The notes: a model not told the origin generated them from the sequence alone. A stretch of 64,000 nt of DNA from Fredinandcohnia humi (GCF_001439915.1 NZ_LMBW01000002.1:124001-188000); one strand, 5' to 3'. Positions 8,824 to 18,588 are shown, counted from the stretch's first letter. A program made the numbers and translations.

Positions 8824-9681
8824 TTATTCGTAATCGTAAAATCCTGCACCTGTTTTCTTACCATATCTTCCTGCCCTAACAATTTGTTTTAATAATTGCG
8901 GTGGTGCAAAATAGTTATCATTAAATTCATCTTTAAAATATTCCATCACATGGTACCCAATATCTACCCCTGCGAAATCTTGAAGCTCAAAAGGTCCCAT
9001 TGGATAATTAAGGCCTAGCTTGACTGCTTTATCAATATCTTCATAAGAAGCAACGCCTTCTTGGACAAGTTTAATGGCTTCGATAAATTGTGGGGTCATG
9101 ATCCGATTCACAATAAACCCAGGTGAATCCTTCTTTACCTCTACTGATTCTTTTGATAGCTTACTAGATAGCGCTTTCAATTGTTGAACTGTTTCATCAC
9201 TGGTTTTATAGCCACGGACCACTTCTACTAATCTCATCAGCTGGGCAGGATTAAAAAAGTGCATTCCTGCCACAAGCTCGGGTCTATTGGTAGCTGCCGC
9301 AATTTCTGTAATTGACATGGAAGACGTATTAGTTGCTAGGATTACACCCTCACGAACAATTTTATCAAGTTGAGAAAATACGTTTCTTTTTAAATCAAGA
9401 TCCTCAAGCACTGCTTCAATAACGATGTCCGCGTCCTTCATGTCTTCCAAATGAGTGGTTGTTTGAATACGTCCCAAATTCTCTTGTTTCTGATCTTCTG
9501 TCATTTTTCCTCTTGCAACACTTTTTTCCATAAATTTGTTCATACGACTTAAAGCACCTTCTAAAAAGCGCTCTTCAATATCGCTTAGAATAACATTAAA
9601 TCCATTCATAGCTGCAAGGTTTGCGATACCAGCCCCCATTGACCCGGCCCCCACAACACCAATTGTTTGAATTGTCATCAT
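8824..9681 (-). CDS. 3-hydroxyacyl/3-hydroxybutyryl-CoA dehydrogenase
   Basis: NAD-dependent oxidation of 3-hydroxyacyl-CoA to 3-ketoacyl-CoA. The 285-residue single-function form has the Rossmann motif GVVGAGSMGAGIA (residues 8-20), the catalytic Ser120 and His141 in GMHFFNP, and a C-terminal dimerisation domain ending AGRYGKKTGAGFYDYE. This size matches 3-hydroxybutyryl-CoA dehydrogenases such as Hbd/MmgB. ATG 9681 has AAGGAGATGGA upstream. It is the first gene of the beta-oxidation run, directly after the regulator gene, so the promoter in the 153-base gap probably drives the whole run down to the thiolase. Confidence 0.92.
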   Translation of the reverse strand: MMTIQTIGVVGAGSMGAGIANLAAMNGFNVILSDIEERFLEGALSRMNKFMEKSVARGKMTEDQKQENLGRIQTTTHLEDMKDADIVIEAVLEDLDLKRNVFSQLDKIVREGVILATNTSSMSITEIAAATNRPELVAGMHFFNPAQLMRLVEVVRGYKTSDETVQQLKALSSKLSKESVEVKKDSPGFIVNRIMTPQFIEAIKLVQEGVASYEDIDKAVKLGLNYPMGPFELQDFAGVDIGYHVMEYFKDEFNDNYFAPPQLLKQIVRAGRYGKKTGAGFYDYE

Positions 9682-9723
9682 TCCATCTCCTTAATAACCA
9701 CTTTGATAATATTCTGTAAATTA

Positions 9724-9768
9724 ATTATAGCTTTATTACCCACGTATTTTGTACCTACACTATGTAGG
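9724..9768 (-). promoter_or_regulatory. Candidate promoter and operator of the beta-oxidation operon
   Basis: On the minus strand TATAAT occurs (9729-9724) with only a poor -35 region at the right distance. Just upstream lies the palindrome CCTACA-CTA-TGTAGG (9754-9768). A palindrome adjoining a weak -35 region is what an activator site would look like; the adjacent GAF/PucR-type regulator is the obvious candidate. This is inference from layout. Confidence 0.45.
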
Positions 9769-9834
9769 AAAAACCTTTATATTATTCATCAAAAATATGG
9801 TTAAAGGAACTTGTTTTTTTCAAAGCATGATTGC

Positions 9835-12069
9835 TTATTTTGATTGGAATAATGTATTTCGTTCGATTTCTTTCCCATACATATCATATAGTTTAAATGC
9901 CATCATTAAATCAAACCGTACCTCTGCATCGCTTAGTTGAATGTCTAACAGGGATTCAATCTTTTCGATACGATAAAGTAAAGAACTTCTATGAATGAAT
10001 AAATCCTCTGCGGTGTTTTTGATATTTCCATTATTTTGAAGAAATGCATGTAAAGTGTTAAATAAATCTGTTGTTTTCCCTTCGGAATAAAAAATCAACG
10101 GGCCTAACTGCTTTTTGACAAATAAATCAATTGCTACGGAATGATTCAAATGGTGAAGAATTGTATACGAACCTAATTCACTAAATAAGGAAAATCCCAA
10201 ATAGTCCAACCGGCTATTTAAAATATTTAATGACTGAATAGCTTGCTGGTAACTCATATAATAACCTTTTACGTTGTCCGTTTTATCTCCTACGCCCATT
10301 AACACCTTACACTGAACTGAAGTTTCATCTGCCCATTTATTTATTCGCTCATAAAGAGAATGCCAGAACTTTTTTGAATGTGTATTTTCTTCTTTTAATG
10401 GTACAACCAGTATATATTTTTCGTCGTGGGTTCCAGTTAAGATAGATGGATCTAATTCTGGGAGACTTGATTTTATAGAGTCCCAGATTAGATTTTTTTT
10501 CTGTTGTTGTTCAAAAAGATTGCTGTCGATTATTTCATTATTATCAAGTGAAATGGATAGAACGGCTAGATGGTGGCTTTGGAATAGATTCCAATGAAAA
10601 AGGCTGGCATACTGAAAAATTCCCTCTTCCTCTTCTATTTTTTCGACTAACAATCTGCTAAAAAAACTATCCTTGGCCTGTTCCTTCGCATCTAAGACTA
10701 GTTTTTGCTTAATGAATTGGATTGAACAAATATTTCTTGCAACTTCAATCGTTAAGCGATCAATTTCATCCATTTCCCCTTCCGAACTTTGGATGGCAAG
10801 ATATCCAAGCAGGCTTCCTCCTCCATTAATCATCCAAAAGGAAAGTATATCTAGACTATCGGGATCTTGAATCGTGAAATAGTCATGGACATTGGATTTT
10901 TCTTTTCCTCTTCTAGATATTTCGGTTATCTGATCAGAATGAAGTTTATTTTCCCGATCAAGATGATCTCTAAAAGAAATTGGTCGAAGGAAACGGTCGA
11001 ATAAGATTACTTGGTTTTTAAACAGGTTGGACAGCATTGATGTAATTCCATCAAAGGTATCATCTTTAATCGTTTCCTTTACAAGCGCTTGTTGATAGTC
11101 TAAAAGAAATTGTAGACGGTTTTTCTGTTCCTTCTCATTATTAAATAACCTAGCATTTTCTAATACAGCTGCAATATGATTGGACAAAAGTTCAAGCAAT
11201 CTCAAATCATTCTCTGTAAAGACTGCCTCTTTTTTATGTACAATATGTAAAACCCCGATCGTCCTTAAATCAATCACAATAGGGACAGACAATTGCGATC
11301 CTCCGGTCTTTTCTAAATGAGGAAAGTATTTACTTAACCTGTAATTTTCTTCGATTACGATCCGTTTTGAATGATCCATCAACCCATAAGAAGGAGGTTG
11401 GTATTCAAAACAGTTTTCCTTTTCGTTGTATAGGTAAATGCAGGCAAAATCTGCATTTGTACCTTTCCCTGCTCTTAAATTTATTTCTTCTACATGTTTT
11501 TCCAACGGAGCATTGAGAGAGAGATTTTTGCTAATCCATTCAATCCCTTTTATTTTATTTTGCTGCACGTTTTTTTCACGAGCCATCGCCATGGCAACTG
11601 CAATATCTTTCCCAAATTCCTGGAACGGTGCTTCCATATCCAACAATGGAACATAATTCAAAAAACCAACAATACAAAATCCAAATTGAAAGTCATTATA
11701 GTTAAAAGGTACTGTAAACCAGGTTTTAACATTTGCCTTTTTTAGAATAGTAGAAAGCAAACAAATTTCTGGGGGATCTCCCTTTTCAATGGTTAAACTA
11801 AGGTTTAATAATTTATTTGAACAATGAGTAATAGGCAATGGAAATGCATCTGTTACAGCCGGTATATTCCCACTCCATGCTTTAGGAATAAAATCCCCCT
11901 CTTCATTCAGAATAACACCAACAAAATCACAGTATAATTCTGAACGGAAACTTTCCGTCAGATATTGAAGAACTTCTTCTTCCGTATCAAACTTAATTAG
12001 ATGTCGTGCTGTGGAACGCAAGTGATTCTCTAATTTTCTCATCAGTTTTTCTTTTTTTTCTATTGTCAC
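9835..12069 (-). CDS. GAF-domain PucR/CdaR-type transcriptional regulator
   Basis: A 744-residue regulator. The N-terminal two-fifths contain two GAF-like sensory regions, the second ending around ENDLRLLELLSNHIAAVLEN. The middle resembles the GGDEF-like region of CdaR/PucR proteins. The last 65 residues form the PucR C-terminal helix-turn-helix: a LHAFLQNNGNIKNTAEDLFI helix followed by HRSSLLYRIEKIESLL. Such proteins usually sense a small metabolite and activate neighbouring catabolic genes. GTG 12069 has GGGAG 9 bases upstream. It lies between the liv genes and the beta-oxidation genes, so it probably controls one or both; the effector may be the acid or its CoA ester. Confidence 0.82.
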   Translation of the reverse strand: MTIEKKEKLMRKLENHLRSTARHLIKFDTEEEVLQYLTESFRSELYCDFVGVILNEEGDFIPKAWSGNIPAVTDAFPLPITHCSNKLLNLSLTIEKGDPPEICLLSTILKKANVKTWFTVPFNYNDFQFGFCIVGFLNYVPLLDMEAPFQEFGKDIAVAMAMAREKNVQQNKIKGIEWISKNLSLNAPLEKHVEEINLRAGKGTNADFACIYLYNEKENCFEYQPPSYGLMDHSKRIVIEENYRLSKYFPHLEKTGGSQLSVPIVIDLRTIGVLHIVHKKEAVFTENDLRLLELLSNHIAAVLENARLFNNEKEQKNRLQFLLDYQQALVKETIKDDTFDGITSMLSNLFKNQVILFDRFLRPISFRDHLDRENKLHSDQITEISRRGKEKSNVHDYFTIQDPDSLDILSFWMINGGGSLLGYLAIQSSEGEMDEIDRLTIEVARNICSIQFIKQKLVLDAKEQAKDSFFSRLLVEKIEEEEGIFQYASLFHWNLFQSHHLAVLSISLDNNEIIDSNLFEQQQKKNLIWDSIKSSLPELDPSILTGTHDEKYILVVPLKEENTHSKKFWHSLYERINKWADETSVQCKVLMGVGDKTDNVKGYYMSYQQAIQSLNILNSRLDYLGFSLFSELGSYTILHHLNHSVAIDLFVKKQLGPLIFYSEGKTTDLFNTLHAFLQNNGNIKNTAEDLFIHRSSLLYRIEKIESLLDIQLSDAEVRFDLMMAFKLYDMYGKEIERNTLFQSK

Positions 12070-12154
12070 AGTTAGCAGCTCCCTATTGCTTTGTATTACA
12101 CATTATTTTATATGCAATATTTAAAACTTGCAAAATATTAAAATTATTTATAGT

Positions 12155-12186
12155 CAAAAACCCCCAAGGCCTAAAACCTTGGGGGT
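12155..12186 (-). terminator. Intrinsic terminator of the liv operon
   Basis: A perfect stem CCCCCAAGG (12161-12169) / CCTTGGGGG (12177-12185) runs on the minus strand into GTTTTTGACT. It separates livF from the regulator gene. Confidence 0.92.
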
Positions 12187-12196
12187 AAACGGGTTC

Positions 12197-12922
12197 CTAT
12201 GCTCCAGTCTTAATCCCTAAGTAAGCAGACATAACCTGAGGATTGGAGCTGATTTCCTGACTAGTTCCATTTAAAATCATTTTTCCTTGTTCTAATACAT
12301 AGGCTCTATCCGCTGTTTTAAGGGCCGCCTTTACATTCTGTTCTACTAAAACAACCATTGTTCCTAACTGTTCTTTAATTATAACAAGCGTATCTAGGAT
12401 TTCATTTACAATTTTGGGGGCAAGGCCCATCGATGGTTCATCCAATAAGATAACTTTTGGAGTTGACATCAAGCCTCTTCCAATTGCGAGCATTTGCTGC
12501 TCACCACCGCTTAAATTCCCCCCTAAATTATGCAAATGTTTGTTTAGGTTGGGAAACATCGAAAGTATCCGATCTAGGTTTTCTTTCGCATGCTTTTTCT
12601 CTTTATAATATTTGGAGTACATTCCTAGCATTAGATTTTCCTTCACGGTTAGATTGGGGAAAATTTGCCGACCCTCAGGTACGAGACTTAAACCCTTTCC
12701 TACGACTTTATGGGCAGGAAAGCCACCAATCATTTCATCGTGAAGGATAACAGTTCCGGCAGTAGGACGATAAAGACCCGCCAACGTATTTAAAAGGGTG
12801 CTTTTCCCAGCTCCGTTTGCACCGATTATTGCAACAATTTCCCCTGGGTCAACATGAAAGCTCACATCGTGGAGGATTTGGATTTTTCCGATATGAGTAG
12901 ATAAATTTTCAACGTTTAACAT
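12197..12922 (-). CDS. livF: Branched-chain-type ABC importer ATPase LivF
   Basis: One of two ATPases of a hydrophobic-amino-acid-uptake (HAAT) family importer. Walker A GANGAGKST (about 33-41), signature LSGGEQQML and Walker B VILLDEPSMGLAP are intact; the 241-residue size and the signature are typical of LivF. It follows livG with no gap, under AGGAGGTCG. In this context, flanked by two acyl-CoA ligase genes and beta-oxidation genes, the transporter may import a carboxylic acid rather than leucine; members of this family are known to carry aromatic and aliphatic acids. Confidence 0.9.
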   Translation of the reverse strand: MLNVENLSTHIGKIQILHDVSFHVDPGEIVAIIGANGAGKSTLLNTLAGLYRPTAGTVILHDEMIGGFPAHKVVGKGLSLVPEGRQIFPNLTVKENLMLGMYSKYYKEKKHAKENLDRILSMFPNLNKHLHNLGGNLSGGEQQMLAIGRGLMSTPKVILLDEPSMGLAPKIVNEILDTLVIIKEQLGTMVVLVEQNVKAALKTADRAYVLEQGKMILNGTSQEISSNPQVMSAYLGIKTGA

Positions 12923-13690
12923 TTAAACGACCTCCTCCCCTAAATAGGCAGCAATCACCTTTTTATTTTTTTGGATTTCCTCTGGTGTCCCTTCCGCAAT
13001 CTTTTTTCCAAAATCAATGACGACGATTCGATCGGCCAATTCCATGACAGTTGCCATCTTATGTTCTACGAATAAAAAAGAACAACCCTTCTTTTTAAAC
13101 TCCCGAATATAGCTGGCCATTTTATTCGTCTCCGTATCATTTAACCCAGCCATTGGTTCATCTAACATAATAAATTCTGGTTCATAGACAAGTGCCCTTG
13201 CGAATTCTAATTGCTTTTGTTGTCCGAAGGATAATTGCCCTGCTTTTTCATACAGTAAATCCTCAAGTTCAACCATTTTAATCACTTGTAATGCCATTTC
13301 ATAGGCGAGTTTTTCGTCCTTTTTAATGCGAGGCAGACGGAATGCTGCATTAAGTACATTGGTTTTCAACTTAATATGGGCACCCATCATGACATTTTCA
13401 AGCACTGTCATATTTTCAAAGATTTGTAGATTTTGAAACGTCCTAGAGATTCCTAACTGTGCTAAGGTTGAAATCTTTTTTCCTGTTAAGTTTTTCCCTT
13501 TGTAAAAAACTTCTCCTGTTGTCGGAGAAATAAAACATGAAATCATATTGAACAATGTAGTCTTTCCAGCACCATTTGGCCCAATAACAGCAACCACTTC
13601 TCCAGGCTTGACATGAAATTCAACATCCGATACGGCGGTAACTCCACCAAATTGTTTTGTTAGCCCCTTTACCTCTAGTAAATTTGACAT
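12923..13690 (-). CDS. livG: Branched-chain-type ABC importer ATPase LivG
   Basis: Second ATPase of the importer, 255 residues. Walker A GPNGAGKTT, signature LSFGQQKQLEFARAL and Walker B FIMLDEPMAGLN are present, with the LivG-type C-terminus ending KKVIAAYLGEE. AAGGAG precedes ATG 13690. It abuts livM upstream (one base between stop and start) and livF downstream, so the permease and ATPase genes are co-translated. Confidence 0.9.
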   Translation of the reverse strand: MSNLLEVKGLTKQFGGVTAVSDVEFHVKPGEVVAVIGPNGAGKTTLFNMISCFISPTTGEVFYKGKNLTGKKISTLAQLGISRTFQNLQIFENMTVLENVMMGAHIKLKTNVLNAAFRLPRIKKDEKLAYEMALQVIKMVELEDLLYEKAGQLSFGQQKQLEFARALVYEPEFIMLDEPMAGLNDTETNKMASYIREFKKKGCSFLFVEHKMATVMELADRIVVIDFGKKIAEGTPEEIQKNKKVIAAYLGEEVV

Positions 13691-13691
13691 G

Positions 13692-14729
13692 TTAAGCTCC
13701 TTTTTCAGTCATTATTTCTTTATGATCATTCGCAGATTTTTGTTTTTTACTACTAACCCTTTTAAAAATCTGAATGAATACATGCATGAGCCCTTTTGGC
13801 ATAAACATCATGAACAGAACAATGATTAAACCATAGACAACGATTTCTACCTCACCACTGATTCCAAAATACGTATGACCAACAAATCGAATGAATTCAT
13901 TCAAAAATACAATGAGTGCAGTTCCTATTACGGCCCCCCAAATGTAGCTTGCTCCCCCAACCATGACCATAATTAAAAATAAAATCGATGTCGTGATGTA
14001 AAAAGTGGGAGGAGAAACAAAGGTTATATAATGGGCATAAACGCTACCCGCAAGCGATGCAAAAGCTGCGCTTAAGGCAAAAATCGCAACCTTATATTTT
14101 GACACTTGTACACCTAACGTTTCGGTTGCAATTTCACTGTCATGTATACTCCTTAATAACCTGCCAACATGGGATCGAACAATATTTAAGGATAAGATTA
14201 GGACAAGAAAAGCTAAAATCCAGACAAAAAAGTAGAAAACAACTTTATCAGTAAGTGGTAGTCCATAAAAGGAAAGGGTCGGTATCCCAATTAAACCGGC
14301 TGCACCACCTGTCCAATCATTTAGTCCAAGTATTAAAATAAAGAATATGATGTTAATCCCAATTGTGGCAAGAGCAAGAAAATGTCCCTTTAATTTTAAA
14401 ATGGGTATCCCTATTACATAGGCAATTAAAAATGTAGCAACTATCCCAATCAACATGGAAAGCCATGGTGATAGACCAAAGCTTGTCGTTAATACTCCGG
14501 ATGTGTAGGCACCCATTCCAAAAAATGCCGCATGGCCCAGTGAAATCTGTCCTGCAAATCCAATCAATAAACTTAAACCTATTGTTACAATTGAATATAT
14601 TCCGATTAAAATGAATAGTGTAAAAATATACTGAGATGTAACAACCAGTGGTAATAGTAAAATAATGAGTCCCACAAACAAGAGGGGCTTCCAGCGGCTA
14701 CCATATAACACATTTTCCAGTTTCAACAT
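13692..14729 (-). CDS. livM: Branched-chain-type ABC importer permease LivM
   Basis: Inner-membrane permease subunit with about nine hydrophobic segments. The family block GFAGQISLGHAAFFGMGAY is clear near residue 60, and a GGxxxxxGAVIG motif occurs near the C-terminus, followed by a lysine-rich cytoplasmic tail. ATG 14729 with AAGGGGGAA upstream is preferred to the TTG one codon earlier. Partner of LivH; both are needed to form the channel. Confidence 0.9.
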   Translation of the reverse strand: MLKLENVLYGSRWKPLLFVGLIILLLPLVVTSQYIFTLFILIGIYSIVTIGLSLLIGFAGQISLGHAAFFGMGAYTSGVLTTSFGLSPWLSMLIGIVATFLIAYVIGIPILKLKGHFLALATIGINIIFFILILGLNDWTGGAAGLIGIPTLSFYGLPLTDKVVFYFFVWILAFLVLILSLNIVRSHVGRLLRSIHDSEIATETLGVQVSKYKVAIFALSAAFASLAGSVYAHYITFVSPPTFYITTSILFLIMVMVGGASYIWGAVIGTALIVFLNEFIRFVGHTYFGISGEVEIVVYGLIIVLFMMFMPKGLMHVFIQIFKRVSSKKQKSANDHKEIMTEKGA

Positions 14730-14744
14730 CAATTTCCCCCTTCG

Positions 14745-15617
14745 TTATACTCTTTCACCAGAACCCCTGGCAAAAATTCCATTCGGTTTTATGAATAAGA
14801 CAAGGATGAGTACGAGGAATGTAATGGCATCACTATAAAATGTTGAAATATAGGCGCCTGAAAATGTTTCTAATAAACCGACTAGTAATGCGCCAGCCAC
14901 AGCACCAGGAATACTATGCATGCCCCCAATAACCATCCCAACGAACCCTTTGATCCCGATTAGAAAGCCCATTTCATATGTTGCATCGGTAATCGGGGTT
15001 ATTAAAATACCAGCAATCGCTCCCAAAGCCGCAGCAAGTGTAAAAGCCAAAGCCGACAAGGTACTTGTATTAATTCCCATTAACTTTGCTGCTCTTGGGT
15101 TTCTTTCACTTGCCCGTAATGCGGAGCCAATATAGGTTTTATCAAAAAACAAATATAATATGGCTAAAAGAAAAATTAGTACCCCAAAAATAACGATGCT
15201 TTGTGGATTTATGACTGCCCCCATAAATTGAATTGATTCTATAGAAAGAATCGGTGCGAGCTGGTGTGGATTTGTTCCCCAAACAATTAAACCCATGCCC
15301 TTTAAAAAGATAGATAAGCCCACAGTAATAATGATTAAAATAATAACCGAGGTGTTTCTTGCGTGAAAAATGGCTGTTCTTTCCACAATTAAGCCTATTG
15401 ATGCTGTAATAATAATTGCGAGTAACATTGCTGCTACCATTTGCAACCCGGCATTTACGAAGGTAATACATGTAAGAGCCCCAATCATTGCAAATTCGCC
15501 TTGTGCAAAGTTTAAAATTCCTGTTATGTTATAAATCGTTACAAATCCGATAGCCAACAATGCATAAATACTTCCAACTGTTAATCCTGTTACGATATAT
15601 TGCATCAGTAAGTCCAT
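14745..15617 (-). CDS. livH: Branched-chain-type ABC importer permease LivH
   Basis: Permease subunit of 290 residues with about eight membrane segments. Recognised by the N-terminal block GLTVGSIYALLAIGFV, NFAQGEFAMIGA and the cytoplasmic coupling region SERNPRAAKLMGIN. AAGGAAGGAG precedes ATG 15617. It begins 120 bases after livK, across an intercistronic hairpin, and is followed 15 bases later by livM. Confidence 0.9.
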   Translation of the reverse strand: MDLLMQYIVTGLTVGSIYALLAIGFVTIYNITGILNFAQGEFAMIGALTCITFVNAGLQMVAAMLLAIIITASIGLIVERTAIFHARNTSVIILIIITVGLSIFLKGMGLIVWGTNPHQLAPILSIESIQFMGAVINPQSIVIFGVLIFLLAILYLFFDKTYIGSALRASERNPRAAKLMGINTSTLSALAFTLAAALGAIAGILITPITDATYEMGFLIGIKGFVGMVIGGMHSIPGAVAGALLVGLLETFSGAYISTFYSDAITFLVLILVLFIKPNGIFARGSGERV

Positions 15618-15655
15618 ACTTTCGCTCCTTCCTTAAAAGCAATGGTAGAAAGATA

Positions 15656-15687
15656 GCAATGGCAGAAAGTTCATAATCTGCCATTGC
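15656..15687 (-). other. Intercistronic hairpin between livK and livH
   Basis: A perfect 11-bp inverted repeat GCAATGGCAGA (15656-15666) / TCTGCCATTGC (15677-15687). No T-run follows on the minus strand, so it is not a classical terminator. In operons of this kind such a hairpin often protects the 3' end of the binding-protein message and makes that protein more abundant than the permease; that role is inferred. Confidence 0.6.
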
Positions 15688-15737
15688 ACTTCGATCTTAT
15701 AAAAGGCTTTCATTATTGACCCGAAATTTTAGATCCT

Positions 15738-16892
15738 CTACTCGTTAAATTTCCAATAATTATTTTCAATTTCTAGGACCGAGAATCCATCTGCATTTGG
15801 TCCTACATTTTCCGATTGTAAATCAAAGGTTCCTGTAAATCCTTCATATTTATCTGTTTTCGATTTTAAATAATCATGAATGGATTCAGAGGTTGTATTA
15901 CCTGCTTCTATTGCCTCGATTATAAGCTGGAATCCATCTCCTGCATGGGCTGTAAAATTATCTGGATCACTATCGAACATTTCACGATATTCTTCACGTA
16001 AGGCATTCAATCTCTCTTTTTGATCACCGTCAGGTAATTGGTCGACAACGCTTAATTTACTACCGATGACAAATAGGTTTTCATTATTATCTTTCACCTG
16101 ATCAAGGAAACCTTGGTTTGCAGAAGCAGATGATTGGATCATTGGGATGTCAAAACCCAATGCTTTAAAATTTCGTGCGACAATCCCAGCACCAGGTGTT
16201 CTTGACCAAACAATAACTGCCTCCGGGTTCTTTTTACGAACATTCGTCAATTGAATCGTCATATCCGTTGCAGTAGCATCAAATTCCTCATGAGCAACAA
16301 TTTCAATGTTATTTTCCTTTGCCGCTATTTCAAATGGTGGGAGTCCATCTACCCCAAACCCATCACGGGCATTTACCCATGCAACTTTCGTAATATTTCT
16401 TTCCTTAAGGAATTTTATGATTAACTCTGCACTCATATAGTTGCTTGGTGCCATTTGATAAATCTCTTTTGCTTCCGGATCTACAGGGGCAACTGTGAAT
16501 AATGGTATTCCAGCAGAAGAAATTTTAGGTAGAATGGCCATTGACGTACTAGCTTGAGTTGCCCCAACAACTGCCACTACACCTTCGGAAATTAATTTAT
16601 CAGCTGCGATAACTGCCTTTGTGTCGTCCGTTTCATAATCTTGCATAATAATTTCTATTTTCTTGCCATTTATCGGTCCCTCTTCATCTAACTTTTTCTG
16701 AAGTAGTTTTACATAATTTGCTTGTGTTTTTCCTAACGTAGAGGCTGGACCTGTTTGAGCAAAAATGGCTCCAATTTTAATAACTTCGTTTTCCTTCTCA
16801 CCCGAACCCCCACCTTCAGTGCTTTCGGTATTACATGCTGTAATTACCAGTAAAACGCTTAAAACGATACTGAGTAAACTAAATTTTTTCAT
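15738..16892 (-). CDS. livK: Branched-chain-type ABC importer substrate-binding lipoprotein LivK
   Basis: Extracytoplasmic binding protein, 384 residues. It starts with a lipoprotein signal peptide: MKKF, hydrophobic core, lipobox ITAC with the Cys near residue 20, then an acidic Gly/Ser linker. The mature part is a type I periplasmic-binding fold (Peripla_BP_6), starting IKIGAIFAQTGPAS. GGGGGAAATGGGAG precedes ATG 16892. It follows an acyl-CoA ligase gene by 93 bases and precedes livH. The ligand is unknown; adjacency to the ligase makes an organic acid a reasonable guess. Confidence 0.9.
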   Translation of the reverse strand: MKKFSLLSIVLSVLLVITACNTESTEGGGSGEKENEVIKIGAIFAQTGPASTLGKTQANYVKLLQKKLDEEGPINGKKIEIIMQDYETDDTKAVIAADKLISEGVVAVVGATQASTSMAILPKISSAGIPLFTVAPVDPEAKEIYQMAPSNYMSAELIIKFLKERNITKVAWVNARDGFGVDGLPPFEIAAKENNIEIVAHEEFDATATDMTIQLTNVRKKNPEAVIVWSRTPGAGIVARNFKALGFDIPMIQSSASANQGFLDQVKDNNENLFVIGSKLSVVDQLPDGDQKERLNALREEYREMFDSDPDNFTAHAGDGFQLIIEAIEAGNTTSESIHDYLKSKTDKYEGFTGTFDLQSENVGPNADGFSVLEIENNYWKFNE

Positions 16893-16985
16893 CTCCCATT
16901 TCCCCCTAATTTTATTTTGTTTCTATTAAAAAATAATAGAAAGTAAAGCACTGGAACCTATTAGAATATTTGATTACGATTCTAG

Positions 16986-18560
16986 TTATCGTAGTTGTAG
17001 CTCAGTCCTCAATCGTTTCTGCAGCTCAATCTTTTTTATTTTTCCAGATGGAGTCATGGGGAAGTCATCAACTAAAAGGATTCGATCTGGTATTTTATAA
17101 TCCGCAATTTTTTCCTTAATGAATTGTTTTAACTCTTTTTCCGTTACTTTCATTCCTTGCTTTACACGTATACAGGCACAGGATATTTCGCCTAACACTG
17201 TGTCTGGTAACCCAACTATTGCGATGTCCATTACTGCCGGGTGAGTATAGAAGTATTCTTCTACTTCACGCGGATAAATGTTATATCCACCCCTAATGAT
17301 CATTTCTTTCTTTCTTCCAACTATTCGGATATAACCATTCTCATCCATCGTTGCGAGATCTCCAGTGTAATACCAGCCATTTTCATCGATAACTTCATAT
17401 GTTTTTTCTTGATTTTTGAAATAACCTTTCATCAGTCCAAAGCTCCGGCAGACCAGTTCCCCTACTGCATTCATTCCAACATCGTTTCTGTTTTGATCAA
17501 CAATTTTAATCTCTACTCCTGGTAAAGCCCTACCCACAGTTTCTGCTCTCAAAACATCTTCATCTTCAAAGCCTGTAAGGGTAAGGGTTGGAGCGGTTTC
17601 AGTCATGCCATAGCCGATGATGATATTACATCCCATTTCATTTCGAATCCGCTTAATGATTTCAATAGGTGCTGGTGCTCCCCCCATTTCACCAGTTCGT
17701 AAGGAAGATAAATCGTAATTCCCAAATGATGGATGGTTTAATTCAAGAACGAACATGGTAGGTACTCCCGGATGAATGGTAACCTTTTCCTGCTCGATTA
17801 AAGATAAGGCTTTCTCTGGCTTAAAGGATTCCATTAAAACCATTCTGGCTCCAGATGATATGGTTCGTAAAACAAACATAAGACCCATGACATGAAAAAC
17901 AGGTGTCGGCATTAAAAACACATCTTTCGGTGCACACTTCATCCATTCAGCACCAGCTACGGCTGTATGTACCATATTTTTATGAGTCAGCATGGCGCCT
18001 TTTGGTTTTCCAGTAGTCCCTGATGTATAAAGGATGGCAAATACATCTTCTTTGTGATCAATAGGAACATGGGTAAACGGGTAAGATTTCCCTACTTCGA
18101 GTAATCTTTCATAGCCAGTTTCTTCGTCTCCCTCGAAACGAACCCCTATTAAATGTTCGAGAGAGTCTATTTCCTTTTTTAGCCGTTTGTATTGTTCATC
18201 GTGATTTACGTTATCAAACTCCTGTGGAAAGAATACTGCTTTAGCCCCCGAATTTTGAAGAATATAATGGACTTCTTCTTTTCTAAAACGAGTATTAAAT
18301 GGAACTAGAATTGCGCCTAATTTTGCAATTGCAAAATCGATGACGATAAATTCGTGCCAGTTCGGCAAGCTTACTGCAATTCGATCACCCTTATTAATTC
18401 CAAGTTGTTTAAGACTGGCAGCCATATAAGTAGACTCCATATCTAATTCGGAGTATGTCATTCGTCTCGTTCCATCAAAGATTACCTCGTTTTCAGGCGC
18501 TGACGAAGTAACTGTGTTAAGCAGCTGTGAGACTGTCATATCATATTGATTTTTATACAC
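16986..18560 (-). CDS. Acyl-CoA ligase (AMP-forming), copy 2
   Basis: AMP-forming acyl/aryl-CoA ligase of 524 residues, paralogue of the protein at 6346-7914. It has ILYTSGTTGKPKGAMLTHK, YYTGDLA, GGYNIYPREVE and the C-terminal SGKIKK with the catalytic Lys. GTG 18560 follows AAGGATGGTGA; an in-frame ATG at 18539 lacks a site. It is the first gene of a probable ligase-livKHMGF unit, so the transported substrate may be activated on entry. A CcpA-type cre sequence sits 29-42 bases before the start, predicting repression in glucose. Confidence 0.88.
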   Translation of the reverse strand: MYKNQYDMTVSQLLNTVTSSAPENEVIFDGTRRMTYSELDMESTYMAASLKQLGINKGDRIAVSLPNWHEFIVIDFAIAKLGAILVPFNTRFRKEEVHYILQNSGAKAVFFPQEFDNVNHDEQYKRLKKEIDSLEHLIGVRFEGDEETGYERLLEVGKSYPFTHVPIDHKEDVFAILYTSGTTGKPKGAMLTHKNMVHTAVAGAEWMKCAPKDVFLMPTPVFHVMGLMFVLRTISSGARMVLMESFKPEKALSLIEQEKVTIHPGVPTMFVLELNHPSFGNYDLSSLRTGEMGGAPAPIEIIKRIRNEMGCNIIIGYGMTETAPTLTLTGFEDEDVLRAETVGRALPGVEIKIVDQNRNDVGMNAVGELVCRSFGLMKGYFKNQEKTYEVIDENGWYYTGDLATMDENGYIRIVGRKKEMIIRGGYNIYPREVEEYFYTHPAVMDIAIVGLPDTVLGEISCACIRVKQGMKVTEKELKQFIKEKIADYKIPDRILLVDDFPMTPSGKIKKIELQKRLRTELQLR

Positions 18561-18588
18561 TAAAGAGTCACCATCCTTACCAATTCGT

